Assembly (NCBI GenBank): GCA_018907035.1
Contig: JACCIC010000052.1
Location: 1,748,501-1,812,500 of the forward strand
DNA from: Sycobia sp. Sy_11
Lineage: Eukaryota; Arthropoda; Insecta; Hymenoptera; Epichrysomallidae
Reading direction: 5' to 3'
DNA length: 64,000 nt
The translations under genes were made by a program, and so were the position numbers. Of the stretch, positions 1-11,420 are shown piece by piece. Numbering within the stretch: position 1 is the first letter of the stretch; each line of letters begins with the position of its first letter. The notes beneath the pieces were generated by a model. The model did not search any database and was not told the origin of the DNA. It worked only from the letters and a program-made list of their open reading frames with translations.

Positions 1-996
1 TTCTCTTTAGATGAACCAGTAAATCTGGACAAGATGTCGACATAAATATGATTCAGTTGTAATTTACGCGGAGATAAAGATTTCAACATATTGTCCAGCA
101 TTCGAATAACTACTCTGCTACCTAGAGTACAATTTGCTAATCTATCATTTGATTCGCTTTTACGACAGTAAATGTCAAAATGAAAAAGGTAACCAAAACT
201 GCTACATAGAGCCCAAAGCTTGATACCAAATCGAGTTGGCTTTCCCATTATAAATTGTTTTAGAGTACATCTACCAAAATATTTAACCATCATTTCATCG
301 ATCGAAAATGCTGTGCAAAAATAGGCGAATTTCTTTATGTTCGTGTTGAATATATCTGTAATTGCTTGAACACGCCAAACTTTGTCCAAATCATTTTTAT
401 CCTTCAACTGCGAACATTTCAAAAAAACTTTTGATTTGTGCAAATTTATTTCTACTTATGGAGTTGCAAACTATTTCACTTTTTAAAAATGGGTTTCTCG
501 ACCAATAATCTCGTTGAGATGGTCTTTTGTTATAGGTTGAGAAAATTATAACACCTAGAAAAGTATTCAAATCCGTTAGAGATAACTCATATCCATTCTG
601 TTTCGTAGCGTCTATAATGTAATTTTTTAATTCTAGAGAGAAAAAGAACTCAAAAATCTCTGCTCGACAACAATTGAAAATTTTTTTTCTGTCTGGTTCG
701 GATAAAAAAATCTCATTCTCAGGAGAATGATTGTACACCTTCTCTTCTTTTTTCCAAACATATTCATGAGTTTCTTCTAATTTTTTCTGAGTATTATTAT
801 AATCAACAAATATTTTAGTGTAAGAAACAGAAGGAAATGGAACAGACGAGTTAGTCGTGACATTTTCATGAAATTCATCTTCATCATTTGATCCATTATT
901 ATCAGACTGTCCCGAATCCTCACCAGGAATAAATACATACTCATTGTAATTTTCTTTTTCAAAAATTTCATATCGACTTCCTCGATTACTCGACAT
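1..996 (-). pseudogene. piggyBac-type transposase, frameshifted
   Basis: The first part (397-996) is a 199-codon reading frame with an acidic, Asp/Glu-rich N-terminus followed by the start of the DDE_Tnp_1_7 (piggyBac) domain, including the stretch LTDLNTFLGVIIFSTYNKRP and a DYWSRNPF-like segment. Near 397-405 the frame shifts, and homology continues from about 395 to the window edge: a SIDEMMVKYFGR segment carrying the expected first catalytic Asp, then KPTRFGIKLWALC, then a YVDIL segment where the second catalytic Asp is expected. The break in frame makes this copy non-functional. The C-terminal part, including the cysteine-rich end, is outside the window. The family call is firm; the activity history is not visible. 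Confidence 0.85.
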
Positions 997-1998
997 TTTG
1001 AAGTCGTTAGCTGATATATATATGAAAGAAACGTGAGTGTGTATAATATGAAATAGGTATAAGTAGTTTAGAAAGTAATTTATAAAATAGGTATAAGAAA
1101 AGATAGCTAATTTACACGTTATATAGTATGTATTTTTAGTTTATACTTATGACCTATTACGAACGTAAAATTTAAAAAATTACAAAGTAAACAGAAATAG
1201 AGCATATATATTTTTCTGAATTTCTTGATATAGTTGTTTATCGAGGTAAAATAGAAAACGAAGAATAATGTTCTTTGATTAGAAAAAACAATAAATAAAT
1301 GTTGATTGTGGTGAAACCAGGGCAACGTTACATTCAGTAGCGCCTAAGAACGTTGAACAATTTTTAATTCAATAAATACCAACTCTACAAAAAAAGTTAT
1401 AGGACAAACAGTGCTTAGAATTAATCAAAGAATACTTGTGAATTTTTTCAGAATTTTCGGAGCGATTTTTGGATTTATCAAAAAATGGCCATATCCAAAA
1501 ATCCAAAAATCGCTCAGAAAAGTCTAAAAAAATTCAAACGACTTCTCTGATAAATTCTAACAACTTTTTGTTCTATAAATTTTTTTCGTTAAGTCGATCC
1601 TGATCGAGAAAAAAACCACGAACCTTTCTTGATAAGTTTGGTGGAAAAAGGGTTGTTTGGATGGCCGCCATTTTTAATTTCGGTATTGCACTGTTTTACA
1701 ATAAAGTATACATGCCATTGACCAAATATATATGTGTTGGACGTGCGAGCGAACCCTCTTTCCATTTAAAAATTTGGGTTAGACGAATTTTTTTTCTTCA
1801 AAAATTCACGTTTTTTTGCAAAAAATTGTTTATAACTTTTTATTGTTAAATTATTCAACAATTTCAATTCCGTATTCTGAAAGTACATACAATTTTACGT
1901 TAAAAATGGTATCTCAAGAATTTCTGGAACCATTTGAAGTTAGTGTTACACACCACTGAAAATGTTGTCGAAAAATGATCAAGTTGTGCGTTAAAGGA
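1..1998 (-). mobile_element. piggyBac-like element, 5' part, cut by window edge
   Basis: The element reads on the minus strand and enters the window from the left. Its transposase gene occupies 1-996. Upstream of the gene there is about 1 kb of AT-rich non-coding sequence. A possible outer end lies at 1998: on the minus strand it begins TCCTTTAACGCAC and is preceded by the tetranucleotide TTAA at 1999-2002, the piggyBac target-site duplication. The second TTAA copy would be left of the window, so the boundary is an inference. Confidence 0.6.
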
Positions 1999-2002
1999 TT
2001 AA

Positions 2003-2408
2003 AACCCAGTAAAAATATCTTTTTTCTAACTCATCTCGTAAAATACAAAACATTTCAACAAATATTTCAAATAAACATTCATTATCTCCTCAAAATATCT
2101 ATTTTCTAATCTATATAATTTTTTCTTTATTACCGTTCTTTCTTAACAAAACTGGGCTTAATCGTAATATTTTTTTATTATTTTAATTATTCCTATTGGC
2201 TATTCTATATATTCTGTTGGTTTAAATATACTTATTTGAAGACCGACTGTTGGTATAGAAAATATATACTATATTTATTTTATTACTATATTTTATATTA
2301 TATTTATTATATATTTAGTTCTATCTAATAAAGTAAATAGAGGTTATAAAGTAAAATATTGTATGAATCGCTGGATAAATATATGATAATGCTTTAACCA
2401 TCAAAATC
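2003..2408. other. AT-rich spacer, nothing recognised
   Basis: This stretch is very AT-rich and has no supported gene. It may include the 3' long terminal repeat of the neighbouring BEL/Pao element, but no second copy is present in the window to prove it. Confidence 0.4.
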
Positions 2409-4077
2409 TTAATCATATGTGAAACGCACTGGCTTTCTTGAAATTCGGCTGCTTCTTGTCATTGTTTCATTCATCTCTCGCTTATCCATCAAATATTTTA
2501 CAGTTATAATCTTATTTTTCCTTTCGTTTGAGAGTTGATTCATTTTTGCATTCTTAATAATAATATCTGCACCAATCTTATTTTCATAATCAGTATGCAA
2601 TTCGAGCGAATACAAACGTTGAACCGGCCGCGTAATCTCGGCAGTGGCAGTAAGTAATCTGACCACACGCGCGTTATCTATTTTAATAATTATTTGTTTA
2701 ATTTTGCTAAGTGGCCAATCTATTCGTTTAGAGTTATCGTTGGCTATGGGTACTAAATTACCAACATTCAAGCTTTTAAAAAATTTATATTTATTTTTAG
2801 GATGTACCAACGCGCCTAAATATTCTAACCTAAATCTCTGGCATAGCTCGCGTTTTATTTTTTGCCTGTATACATAACGCTTGTTTATTCCTAGTTTTTC
2901 TATCCTATGTAAATCTATCACAGGAATTTCTTTTATTTCTTGCAAGAACATAGATGGAGTCAATGGCACTACTTCGGGACTATCGGACAAATACGTAATC
3001 GGTTGTGAATTTATGACGGCTTCACAATCGATAAGAGTTCTTAGCATTTTCTTGTATGTTAAGCACGATTTTTTGTGTATTCGTCGAAGAAGTCTTTTCA
3101 TTACTCCTATAAGTCGCTCCCAAAAACCTCCCCACCAGGGCGCTGATGGAGGATTAAACTTACACTCTATCTGCTGTACAGCGAATGTTTTTGCAATTTT
3201 TTGAGAATCGAGTGCATTTAATTGATTATTAAGACCTACAAAATTCGTCCCATTGTCAGTAGAAATGAAACTCGGCCTACCTCGTCTAGTTACGTGTCGT
3301 TTTAACGCGATTAAGAAAGAAACTACGTTTAATGAATTAACACGTTTTAAGTAAACTGCTCTAAATACTGCACACATAAACATACATATCCACGCTTTTT
3401 CCTGCCTTTTAAATAAATTGGGCCTGCAAAATCTACGCCCACTACCTCAAATAAGCATCATTCCGTACTCTATCAACTGATAGCGGCGTGCTCTATGCAT
3501 TAACTTGCTTGGAGTCATGTCGGCGACAGTCTACACATTTGTTAATAACCTCTCTTACGATTTTCCGCTCTCTTAAAATCCAATACTTTTCTCTCAAAAT
3601 ATTTAAAGTTATCGTAACCCCTGCACGTTTTGATTCTATGTGTTTTTCTCTAATTAGTAACTCTACAAGATATTTTTTGTTCGGCAAAATAATAGGGCAA
3701 CGAAAATCAAAACTATCTTCGCGATACAAAAATTTAGATTTTGTTCTAATTAGTCCTTGATCGTCCACGAACGGTAAAAATTTTTTAATATGTTTATCTT
3801 CTATACTGTCGTATATAGGATCTCTAATCCCCAATACGTTTAAAGACCAGAGGTCTTTAATGTCTGAATTCACGATATACATCGAAATAGCGGAAACGCC
3901 TAAGTTTATTTGAGGATTTATTATGAGTACTTTATCCATGAGCGTCCGCCGTAGGTATGTTTCCATTGCTGTTAGGCCGCTTTCTAACACATGAACTTTG
4001 CCTGTAAATAGCTTTCCCGCAATATCTACACCTATAAGAAAGGGCACGGTTTTCTTCTTACTGCATACGTCTGTCAA
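2409..4077 (-). pseudogene. BEL/Pao Pol C-terminal part: integrase
   Basis: The upstream piece (3493-4077) carries the integrase zinc-binding module: LIREKHIESKRAG with the His pair, followed by CVDCRRHDSK with the Cys pair. The downstream piece (2409-3383) carries the catalytic core, with STDNGTNFVG holding the second Asp and APWWGGFWERLIGVMKRLLR holding the catalytic Glu. After it comes the DUF5641 region typical of BEL/Pao integrases (VYRQKIKRELCQRFRLEYLG). About 110 bases between the two pieces are out of frame and the first catalytic Asp is not in an open frame, so the gene is dead. The WWGG-WERLIG motif separates BEL/Pao from gypsy and copia integrases. Confidence 0.85.
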
Positions 4078-4261
4078 GGTAACGTGTAAATTTTTTAGTT
4101 CTCGCAGCCAGCTTTTTTCTTTTACAGTTGGTACATCGGCGCAAATAAAGTTTTCATTTCACGCGTACAACAAATTCCTTTTCATCGTTTCGCACTTTGA
4201 CTTTTAATGTTTGCATAAAAGCCGTCGGGCACACAGAAGGTAAAGCCAAACTACATTCTTC

Positions 4262-5158
4262 TTACGTATTTACAGCAGTGACTACAATTTTTGACTTTTC
4301 ATTGTCCTTTGTTTTTCCATCACTAAAGCAGATTAAATATACATGATGACATGAACACTTAGAGTATTTTACATTTATTCGATAAAAGCGGTTACCATGT
4401 CCGGTCTTCAAACAATTAAAATTTTTCTTTACTAATTCCTGTCTCTGTGATAGAGGTATTTGCTTTGCTTTTATACACTTAGCGCTATCATGGTCATTCT
4501 TATCACAAAATATACATACACTGTCTTTACCTTTACCTGACAATAGAGTTCATGTACTAGGTATATCTTCACCGGGAGCATGAACATTCAATTTCTTTCT
4601 ACGTTCCGGTTCACTATCTTTGAATCCGAAGCCTTGTATTGCCATCCAAATTCTTAATTCATTTTGTACCTCCCGTTCAAGAAAAATAATCAATCTATTT
4701 AAACGAATCTTAGACAAATTGGTCGAATTTGCATCATCTGGATTTACTTCACTGGCACTATTAGAGCGCTGCCACACACGCAGTAGATCTTCTGGCAGCG
4801 AAAATTCAACTAATGGAAATAACATGGCAACGCATTTATCCATGGTTACACCAAGCGTCTCCAGTGCTCATAAATATAATTCGATCTTATCATATAGACT
4901 GGCTATCTGCACTTTCTCTGAGGACATTGCGTTTTGCAGTACTAGCTGTAAAAGCTCGCGCATATAAACTTCGATCTGCAAGTCATTACGGCCGAATCGT
5001 TTTTTGAGACTTTCGACAACTTTGTCATAATTTTCTCTCATCTGAGGGTAACTTTTGACCAGTTCAGTTGCACGTAAACCAAGTACCATCGCTTGAAATA
5101 AATAATGGAATTTGTTTTCTTTTCCGATATTTGTATCTTCGTGAATCTTTTTAAACAA
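4262..5158 (-). pseudogene. BEL/Pao Gag remnant
   Basis: Three minus-strand fragments belong together. The piece at 4868-5158 resembles DUF1759, the BEL/Pao Gag domain, with ATELVKSYPQMRENYDKVVE and a following LKKRFGR. The piece at 4550-4843 continues it out of frame. The piece at 4262-4543 has a zinc-knuckle region beginning CIFCDKNDHDSAKC and a second, damaged cysteine cluster. Gag would form the retrotransposon particle and bind RNA. Frameshifts lie between all three parts. The assignment rests on domain order and on the BEL-type integrase next to it. Confidence 0.7.
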
Positions 5159-5480
5159 GTTCCAAAATTACAGCCATTCTTGCACATTCCCACCGAATTT
5201 TACAAGCTCTATTTTTGGCAAATTATACCGTCTTTTTGATTTCACTTAGTTATCGTTTCCGTTCACATTCGTTGTATTAGTCGGTCCTAGACTATGCGCT
5301 CTATTATTCCTTGCGGCGATACGCTTGTCAAAGTTATATTTTGCCATTAAATATTTACTTTTGTATGCGTCGTGATCTTCAAGTTCCTTTTCCATTTTGT
5401 GTGCTATTTCTTCACGCTCCGCATCATAAATCTTTTATTCCTAATCCGTTTCTCCGACATTTTAGATACGTGATATATAA

Positions 5481-6779
5481 TGAACGGATTAGGTTGAGAC
5501 ATTTCACTAATAGTTTTTGAATATTTATTTTGACTGTGTATAGTAAAGAACATTATTACATGAAACGCCCCTTTCGCATCAACTTAAAAATTCCTCATTC
5601 AAACACCACCAAATCTTTTCTAAATAAATAGTTAACGTTATTCTCGAGCTGGCGTAATTCGGAAAAACTTCCTCTGTCTTCTTATAAGTAATGGAGACTA
5701 TGAGAATGGGGGGGGGGGCGCATGCTTTCGCTAAAAGTGAAACACCCCAACTGTATGTATTTATAGTTTGTGAGAAAGGGGTAGAGTACTTCTGATCTAA
5801 GAGCATATTCTTTTTTTCTTCTCCATAAAAGGATATACCCTTCCCTCTTATAGACCCTGATGATCAGTGTACGGTGAAGTGCTGAGGAGTGCTTCTTCTG
5901 CTGCTAAAGTAGAGACCCTCCACTGCTGTATTACTCGCCAGTAGGGTGGGATTATTTTTCTCAAAGGCCAATGTTCTTTTTCCACACGATGCAGGAAAAA
6001 ATAACATCTATGCCTATATCCTCTTATGTTGAATATTGGTAAATAAGACGTCTTCCTTTTGGAAGGACTATTTCTTGACATTAACTCCCCCCCCCCTATG
6101 AATTCTACTTGCCGGATAGAAACAGTAATATTGTAATTAAGATCAAGTTTTGGTTCGTTCTAAGACAACCTTTCCTTTTCGACAAAGCTCACTTCAGATG
6201 CCAAACAAGAGAAGCTTACGTCTGATTGGATCTTGAGAGAAAACTCAGGTAATTCAATGCTAAAGACGAAAAACGTACATCTAATGTGCTCTTAAAGCGA
6301 CGATTCTTTCTCCTTCCTTTACATTCTCTTTTTCACCCCTGCCTTGACTTTCTAGCCCATCCCCTTCTACTATTTTTCATTGCATTTAAATGTGAGAGTT
6401 GCTTGAATTGAATAATAGAATAAAACTACTATATTTAAACGACGAATAAATTTTAATAAAAGTAGTAAAGCCAATGAACCGTAATAATAAAAGTGAAAAC
6501 GATTTTCATTGCATTAATTAAACGCGCTGTGAAACTATTGTATGGTATTATACAATGTATTCTAAGATTCAATAGAGACAACATCCACTTCTGGCTGAAT
6601 ACATTTAATAAAACAGTGTTAGGAGTGACGAAAATAATGGAAAAATCTAATCTCTTTCGAGAAGAAAAAGAAAAATATTCTACATTTTTTACACATCTTT
6701 CGTATGTACAAGTAGCGTTTGAACAGAAACTTCAGTATTTACAAAGTTTAAACTCTGAAGAGACAGTAGCTAAAGTAGT
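5481..6779. other. Non-coding stretch, nothing recognised
   Basis: No supported gene is seen. There is a G-run near 5708 and a C-run near 6086. Part of this stretch could be the 5' long terminal repeat and leader of the minus-strand BEL/Pao element, but no matching second repeat is present. A 100-codon plus-strand frame at 6493-6795 lies directly before the Polinton polymerase remnant and may be its decayed upstream part. Confidence 0.4.
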
Positions 6780-9053
6780 ATGGAGAGATGTTTAGCCGGC
6801 TTTTCAAAACTGAATACGATTTGGTGAAATAATAAATTGCAATCATGTTGATATTCTGAGTTTCTTGAACAATGTTCATAAAATCTTTCAAGCAATAGTT
6901 CAAAAGTGTATTTATGAATATTATAGTGCCATAAAGGTAAATGCTGATTTTATATCAGAATTTTTTATGTAGAAAAATGGTAAATATCACATTAAGGATC
7001 TTCGTTTTTTACATATAGAAGAATTTCAGGAAAAAAATTGTGATTGACCATTGAAATATATTATTAGTATGTACATTAATACGAAGTAATACTCACCAAA
7101 CAAGGGCAGACCAAACATTCCTCTCCCGATGTTTATAGTATCTAAAAAGCCATGTATCAATATTTTTAATAATAACAATGAGTGTTTAAGTAAGCTATAC
7201 TTTCAGTAATACATCCTTATGAAAGAAGCTCCTAGATAGTCAGTTATAATCAATATGCCGACGAGTTGAATTTTGGTGATATAAAATTTCATGTAAAACT
7301 AAAAGATGTTTTTTAATTTGGGAAACTAAATAGTATTACAGTAAATTTCTACATGCCTACAAAGTTTGGACCTAGACATGAAGTATCTCTTTGTCATATT
7401 TCATCAGACACGAAAGACAAACATATGAATCTTCTCCAAATTCAAGACTTCTACATTGACGAATATGTAGACAATAATATTCATTATGCTGATAATACTA
7501 GTTTGCTTAAATATAATTATGTTTTGATTAAAAGTATTTCCAGACTTTTAGCGTCACAAGTGAATAATTTTCATATAAAATCTTCTCACTGTGAAACATG
7601 TTTGTAATGTTTTTATAGTGAAAGCAGGCTAAAAAGTCATGAAAAATATTGTAAAAATCTTAACGGTTGTCAGATAAATTAATCAAATTCATCGAATACA
7701 ATCAGAAGTTGAAGATAATAAGAATGATGAGAAATTTTTTTATAATTTTGTAATTTATGCAAAGTTTGAATTCTTATTAAAGCCAATCGAAAATATGAAT
7801 ACATTTCAAATTCTTGATGATTACGGTATAAGCTAGTATTATCTACATACAAACCATATAAACAGAAAATAAAGAAAGAAGAGACGACACCTGCGTAATG
7901 GTTTTTTCGTTAACTACAATCAATTGGCGAAAAGATTGATAAACTCCATAAGACACCAAAATCTATGAGACTCACAGATCTGGAGCAATTATCTTTTCAG
8001 TGACCGCCTGATTGTCATATATGTCGAAAACCATTTCGAAATGAACAGTTTACAGTATGAGATTATTATCATAATTGCTTATAACAGAACGGTATGATTT
8101 TCTGTGCTTAGATTAGATAAAGCAGAAATTTTATATTTTTTTACAGCTTGTAGGAAGCTACTGTTTTCGATTCTCTGTTTTCGATTTTTCTTTTCGAAGA
8201 TTTCTATTCAACATTTATTGCCATGAATTTTTTCAACTTGAATTCTGACACACATTTTATTTCAAAAGATATTGTTACTTCTTCGTTAATAAAAAGCCGA
8301 TTTTCTTTAATTCCGCATAATATTAGGAAGTGTACTTAGTCTCCGACATTCACGTTTAGATGGCGATATAAGTAGTACCAAAAATCAGATGTGTCGGAAC
8401 TAGTACTCACTTCTTAGTTTTGACATTTACCAATAAAATTCAATTCATAGGCCATCATTTATGTAACCATTATAATTTTTTGAACAGCGAAAAATGAATC
8501 GAGATAAATCATTTTTTCGACATGTCCTTTTGCACTATTTTAATTTGAAAACAAGTGAAGCAGAAACTTATCGATTGCTTCAAGAATATTATGGCGAACA
8601 AGCTCGATCGCTTATAACATGTACAGAGTGGTTTCCGTGGTTTAAAAGTGGAGATACTGATGTTAATGACAACGAACGTTCTGGACAACCGAAAAAGTTT
8701 GAAGATAGTGAATTGCAAGTATTATTGGACGAAAACTGAGCTCAAATGCAGAAAAACTCACTAATAAGTTAGGAGTCAGTGACCGAGTAGTTCGCAAACA
8801 TTTACATGTGGTGGAAAAGATTCATAAAGAAGGACAATGGATGCCACGCGATTTAACCGAAAGTGCCATTATGAATCGATACAATATGGCACTGTCTTTG
8901 CTTGCCAGGCAAAAAAAAGAGTTTTCTGTGGCGTATTATGATTAGTGATAAAAAGTGGATCTACTATGACTATCTTAAGCGCAAAAAATCATGGGTGGAC
9001 CCAGGCCAACTGTCCACATCGACACCAAAACGAAACATCCACGGCCAAAAGGT

Positions 9054-9211
9054 ATTAATAAATATTTTTTCATTGATCTTACAGTCCAATCAAATTAATC
9101 GAAAACAATAACATGTAACAATATTAATACACATTGATGTTGTGTATTTATTTAAATTAAAATATTTATTAATTTGTAGATAAACAGTCGACAAAAGTAC
9201 AATTAAATTGT
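9054..9211 (+). repeat. Short insertion with 10-bp target duplication
   Basis: The insertion is flanked by GCCAAAAGGT at 9044-9053 and again at 9212-9221. The sister mariner copy at 17302-18546 has the uninterrupted site, so the boundaries are well supported. The insert starts with an AT-rich arm containing CTTACAGTCCAATCAA and ends with a tail containing CAGTCGACAAAAGTACAATT. The same tail occurs at about 47570-47600 and 54400-54430. No coding capacity is seen. Confidence 0.8.
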
Positions 9212-9330
9212 GCCAAAAGGTTTTTAACTGTGCATTTGGTAAGACCAACAGGGTGTGCTGTTCTACAAGCTTCTAAAACCGAATAAAACTGTCACTTCCG
9301 AGATATACAGACGCTAACAAGTTGATCGAA

Positions 9331-9373
9331 CACGATTGCTGATAATATATATGATATATTATCGGCAATCGTG
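9331..9373. repeat. 43-bp palindrome in mariner copy A
   Basis: Arms of 19-20 bases (CACGATTGCTGATAATATAT and its near-complement) meet around 9351. The sister mariner copy has only the right-hand ATCAGCAATCGTG sequence, so this looks like a local inverted duplication that arose in this copy. Confidence 0.7.
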
Positions 9374-10137
9374 AACAATAGGCGCAAAGTCATTCTCTTG
9401 CATGGCAATGCTCGGTCACATATTGCGGAAGCCGTCAAAAACACCCTGTTGGATTTCGAATGGGAAATGTTGCCGCACCGAGCGTACTCGCCAGACATTG
9501 CGCCTTCTTATTATCATCTATTCAGATCGATGCAGCACGACCTCGTTCATACGCTTTTCCAACATGTTCAAGGAGTGCGAGAATTCGTGAATGATTGGAT
9601 CACCTCGAAACCGTCATCGTTCTTTCGCCACGATATCGCCATATTTCCCAAAAGATGGGAAAAAGTAGCAGAAAATGACAGAAAATATATTGATTAAACT
9701 AATGTGTATCCATTTTTTATCATTAATTTTCTTTTTTCAGTTATAAAAGGTCGGAAACTAAGTTCAGTTTCTGATATCTAAAAATACATTTAGTTTACAG
9801 AATATATCGATAGCTGTGATGTAAGTTTTAAATTTATTAGAGAAACTTGCTTTATATTTCGAAAATATACCAATAGTAACAAAGGAATTTCAGGCACGAG
9901 GATTCTTCAAGGAAAATATTGATCTTTTTAGACCGAACGGTGTATTTCAAAACGATTTTGTAGATGGATTACATAAATTATCATCCACAAAACTGCCAGA
10001 GTAAAAAAATTTTATAATAAATTAACAGTTTGACACATTTCTGAAGAAGACTTTACGCACGTTAATTAATTACGTAATAGGTCAAATATAAGAACTTAGG
10101 AAAATATTTGGGTTTATACATTAAAACATATATTATA

Positions 10138-11420
10138 TTAGGAGTGTGAATAAGTCTTTCCCGTTTTTTGTAAGAGATGGCGCCACCAATACTGTGCGAG
10201 TATTCAATGGTTACATATGTCATAATCAAAGCTTATTCATATGTCAACAATTCCATACTAACATATTAGTTAAAATTTTTTCGCATCATAAATTTTTGAT
10301 ATCGTGAAAATGTCGAAATTTGAGCCGAGTCGACGTCATTTGCGGGAAGTTTCACTTTATTGGTTCAATTTGAAGAAATCTGCTGCCGAGACGCATCGAT
10401 TGCTTCAGGAGGCTTATGGAGAAGGTTGTGTCGATGATTCAAGTGTTCGCGGATGGTTTCGACGCTTCAAAAGCGATGATTTCGACGTGGAAGACAAGGA
10501 GCGTTTCGGGCGGCCGCAAATCTTTGAAGATCGAGAATTGGCGACTTTGCTTGATGAAGATTCTTGTCAAACGCAAGAACTTGCTGAAGCATTGGGAGTT
10601 GACCGAACAACCATTTCCAAGCGTTTGAAAGCCATGGGAATGATCCAAAAGCAAGGAAATTGGGTGCCGTACGAACTGAAGCTGAGAGACGTCGAACGGC
10701 GTTTTTTCACTTGCGAACAGCTGCTTCAGCGACATAAAAGAAAGGGTTTTCTGCATCGTATCGTGACTGGCGATGAAAAGTGGATACGTTACGATAATCC
10801 GAAGCGAAGAAAATCATGGGGACTACCCGGCCATGCATCATCATCGACGGCCAAACCAAATATTCATGGCGCCAAGTTCATGCTCTGTATATGGTGGGAC
10901 CAGCTAGGTGTGGTTTACTATGAGCTTCTGAAACCGAATGAAAGGATCACAGGCGAGGTCTATCGACGACAATTGATGCGTTTGAGCCGCGCACTGCGAG
11001 AAAAACGGCCACAATACTCCGACAGGCACGACAAAGTTATTTTGCAACATGACAATGCTCGCCCACATGTTGCACCGCCGGTGAAAACATACTTAGAAAC
11101 GCTCAAATGGGAAGTCCTACCCCACCCGCCGTATAGTCCAGACGTTGCTCCATTTGATTACCATCTCTTCAGATCGATGACGCATGGCCTGGCTGACCAG
11201 CACTTCCATTCCTACGAGGAAGCCAAAAAATGGGTGGATGACTGGATAGAGGTCAAACCGGTCGAATTTTTTCGCAACGGGATTCGTATGTTGCCAGAAA
11301 GATGGGAAAAAGTTGTAGCTAGCGATGGTCAATACTTTCAATAATTCATTTGTAACCATTTTTTCACAATAAAGGCTCAAAATTTGAAAAAAAACTGGAA
11401 AGACTTATTCACATACCTGA
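10138..11420 (+). mobile_element. Intact mariner element 1 (1283 bp)
   Basis: The element runs from TTAGGAGTGTGAATAAGTCT to a matching end whose complement begins TCAGGTATGTGAATAAGTCT. It is flanked by TA at 10136-10137 and 11421-11422, the mariner target duplication. It contains one full-length transposase gene. It interrupts the Polinton polymerase exactly between a decayed segment and KAYGLYHAHFY. A near-identical element of the same length lies in the opposite orientation at 22270-23552. The lack of stops in a window full of decayed elements implies recent arrival. Confidence 0.95.
10310..11344 (+). CDS. mariner transposase, full length
   Basis: The protein has 344 residues, close to the 345 of Drosophila Mos1, with no internal stop. 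The ATG at 10310 is chosen because the two codons before it begin with GTG; the protein then starts MSKFEPSRRHLREV. The N-terminal half holds paired helix-turn-helix motifs (AAETHRLLQEAYGEG; LAEALGVDRTTISKRLKAMG) that bind the terminal repeats, followed by the WVPYEL linker motif. The DDE/D core shows IVTGDEKWIRYDN (first Asp), ILQHDNARPHVA (second Asp) and YSPDVAPFDYHLFRSM (third Asp, with D34D spacing). All three catalytic residues are present. In the last motif Phe replaces the usual Ser of SDYH, the one conspicuous change against the sister copy. It catalyses cut-and-paste transposition at TA in the nucleus. Confidence 0.93.
   Translation: MSKFEPSRRHLREVSLYWFNLKKSAAETHRLLQEAYGEGCVDDSSVRGWFRRFKSDDFDVEDKERFGRPQIFEDRELATLLDEDSCQTQELAEALGVDRTTISKRLKAMGMIQKQGNWVPYELKLRDVERRFFTCEQLLQRHKRKGFLHRIVTGDEKWIRYDNPKRRKSWGLPGHASSSTAKPNIHGAKFMLCIWWDQLGVVYYELLKPNERITGEVYRRQLMRLSRALREKRPQYSDRHDKVILQHDNARPHVAPPVKTYLETLKWEVLPHPPYSPDVAPFDYHLFRSMTHGLADQHFHSYEEAKKWVDDWIEVKPVEFFRNGIRMLPERWEKVVASDGQYFQ

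Larger units (their letters stand above)
2409..5480 (-). mobile_element. BEL/Pao LTR retrotransposon, internally deleted
   Basis: On the minus strand the order is gag (5158 to 4262) and then integrase (4077 to 2409). The whole protease, reverse transcriptase and RNase H region, which normally separates them by over 2 kb, is missing across only about 185 bases (4078-4261). Several frameshifts and stops break the rest. No pair of long terminal repeats could be recognised on either side, so the outer limits are approximate. Confidence 0.8.
8335..9763 (+). mobile_element. mariner copy A, degenerate, inside Polinton
   Basis: Ends are an inverted repeat: CTTAGTCTCCGACATT at the left and, reading the other strand, CTTAGTTTCCGACCTTTT at the right. 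Inside are pieces of a mariner transposase: HTH half at 8494-8739, WMPRDLTE at about 8840, the first catalytic region changed to ISDKKWIYYD at 8945, and the C-terminal half at 9371-9697. The second motif reads LLHGNARSHIA (normally HDN) and the third APSYYHLF (normally SDYHLF), so two of three catalytic Asp residues are replaced. Stops and frameshifts are also present. A 158-bp foreign insertion sits at 9054-9211 and a 43-bp palindrome at 9331-9373. A second copy of the family is at 17302-18546. Confidence 0.85.

Noticed and set aside
4620..5007. Plus-strand frames opposite BEL/Pao Gag
   Set aside because: Antisense shadows of a recognised coding remnant.
5579..6081. Two minus-strand frames of 75-77 codons
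   Set aside because: No domain, no conserved pattern, no neighbouring support.
10304..10309. GTG as start of the mariner transposase (also at 23381-23386)
   Set aside because: A eukaryotic gene would start at the ATG two codons later, and the protein from there has the family's normal length.
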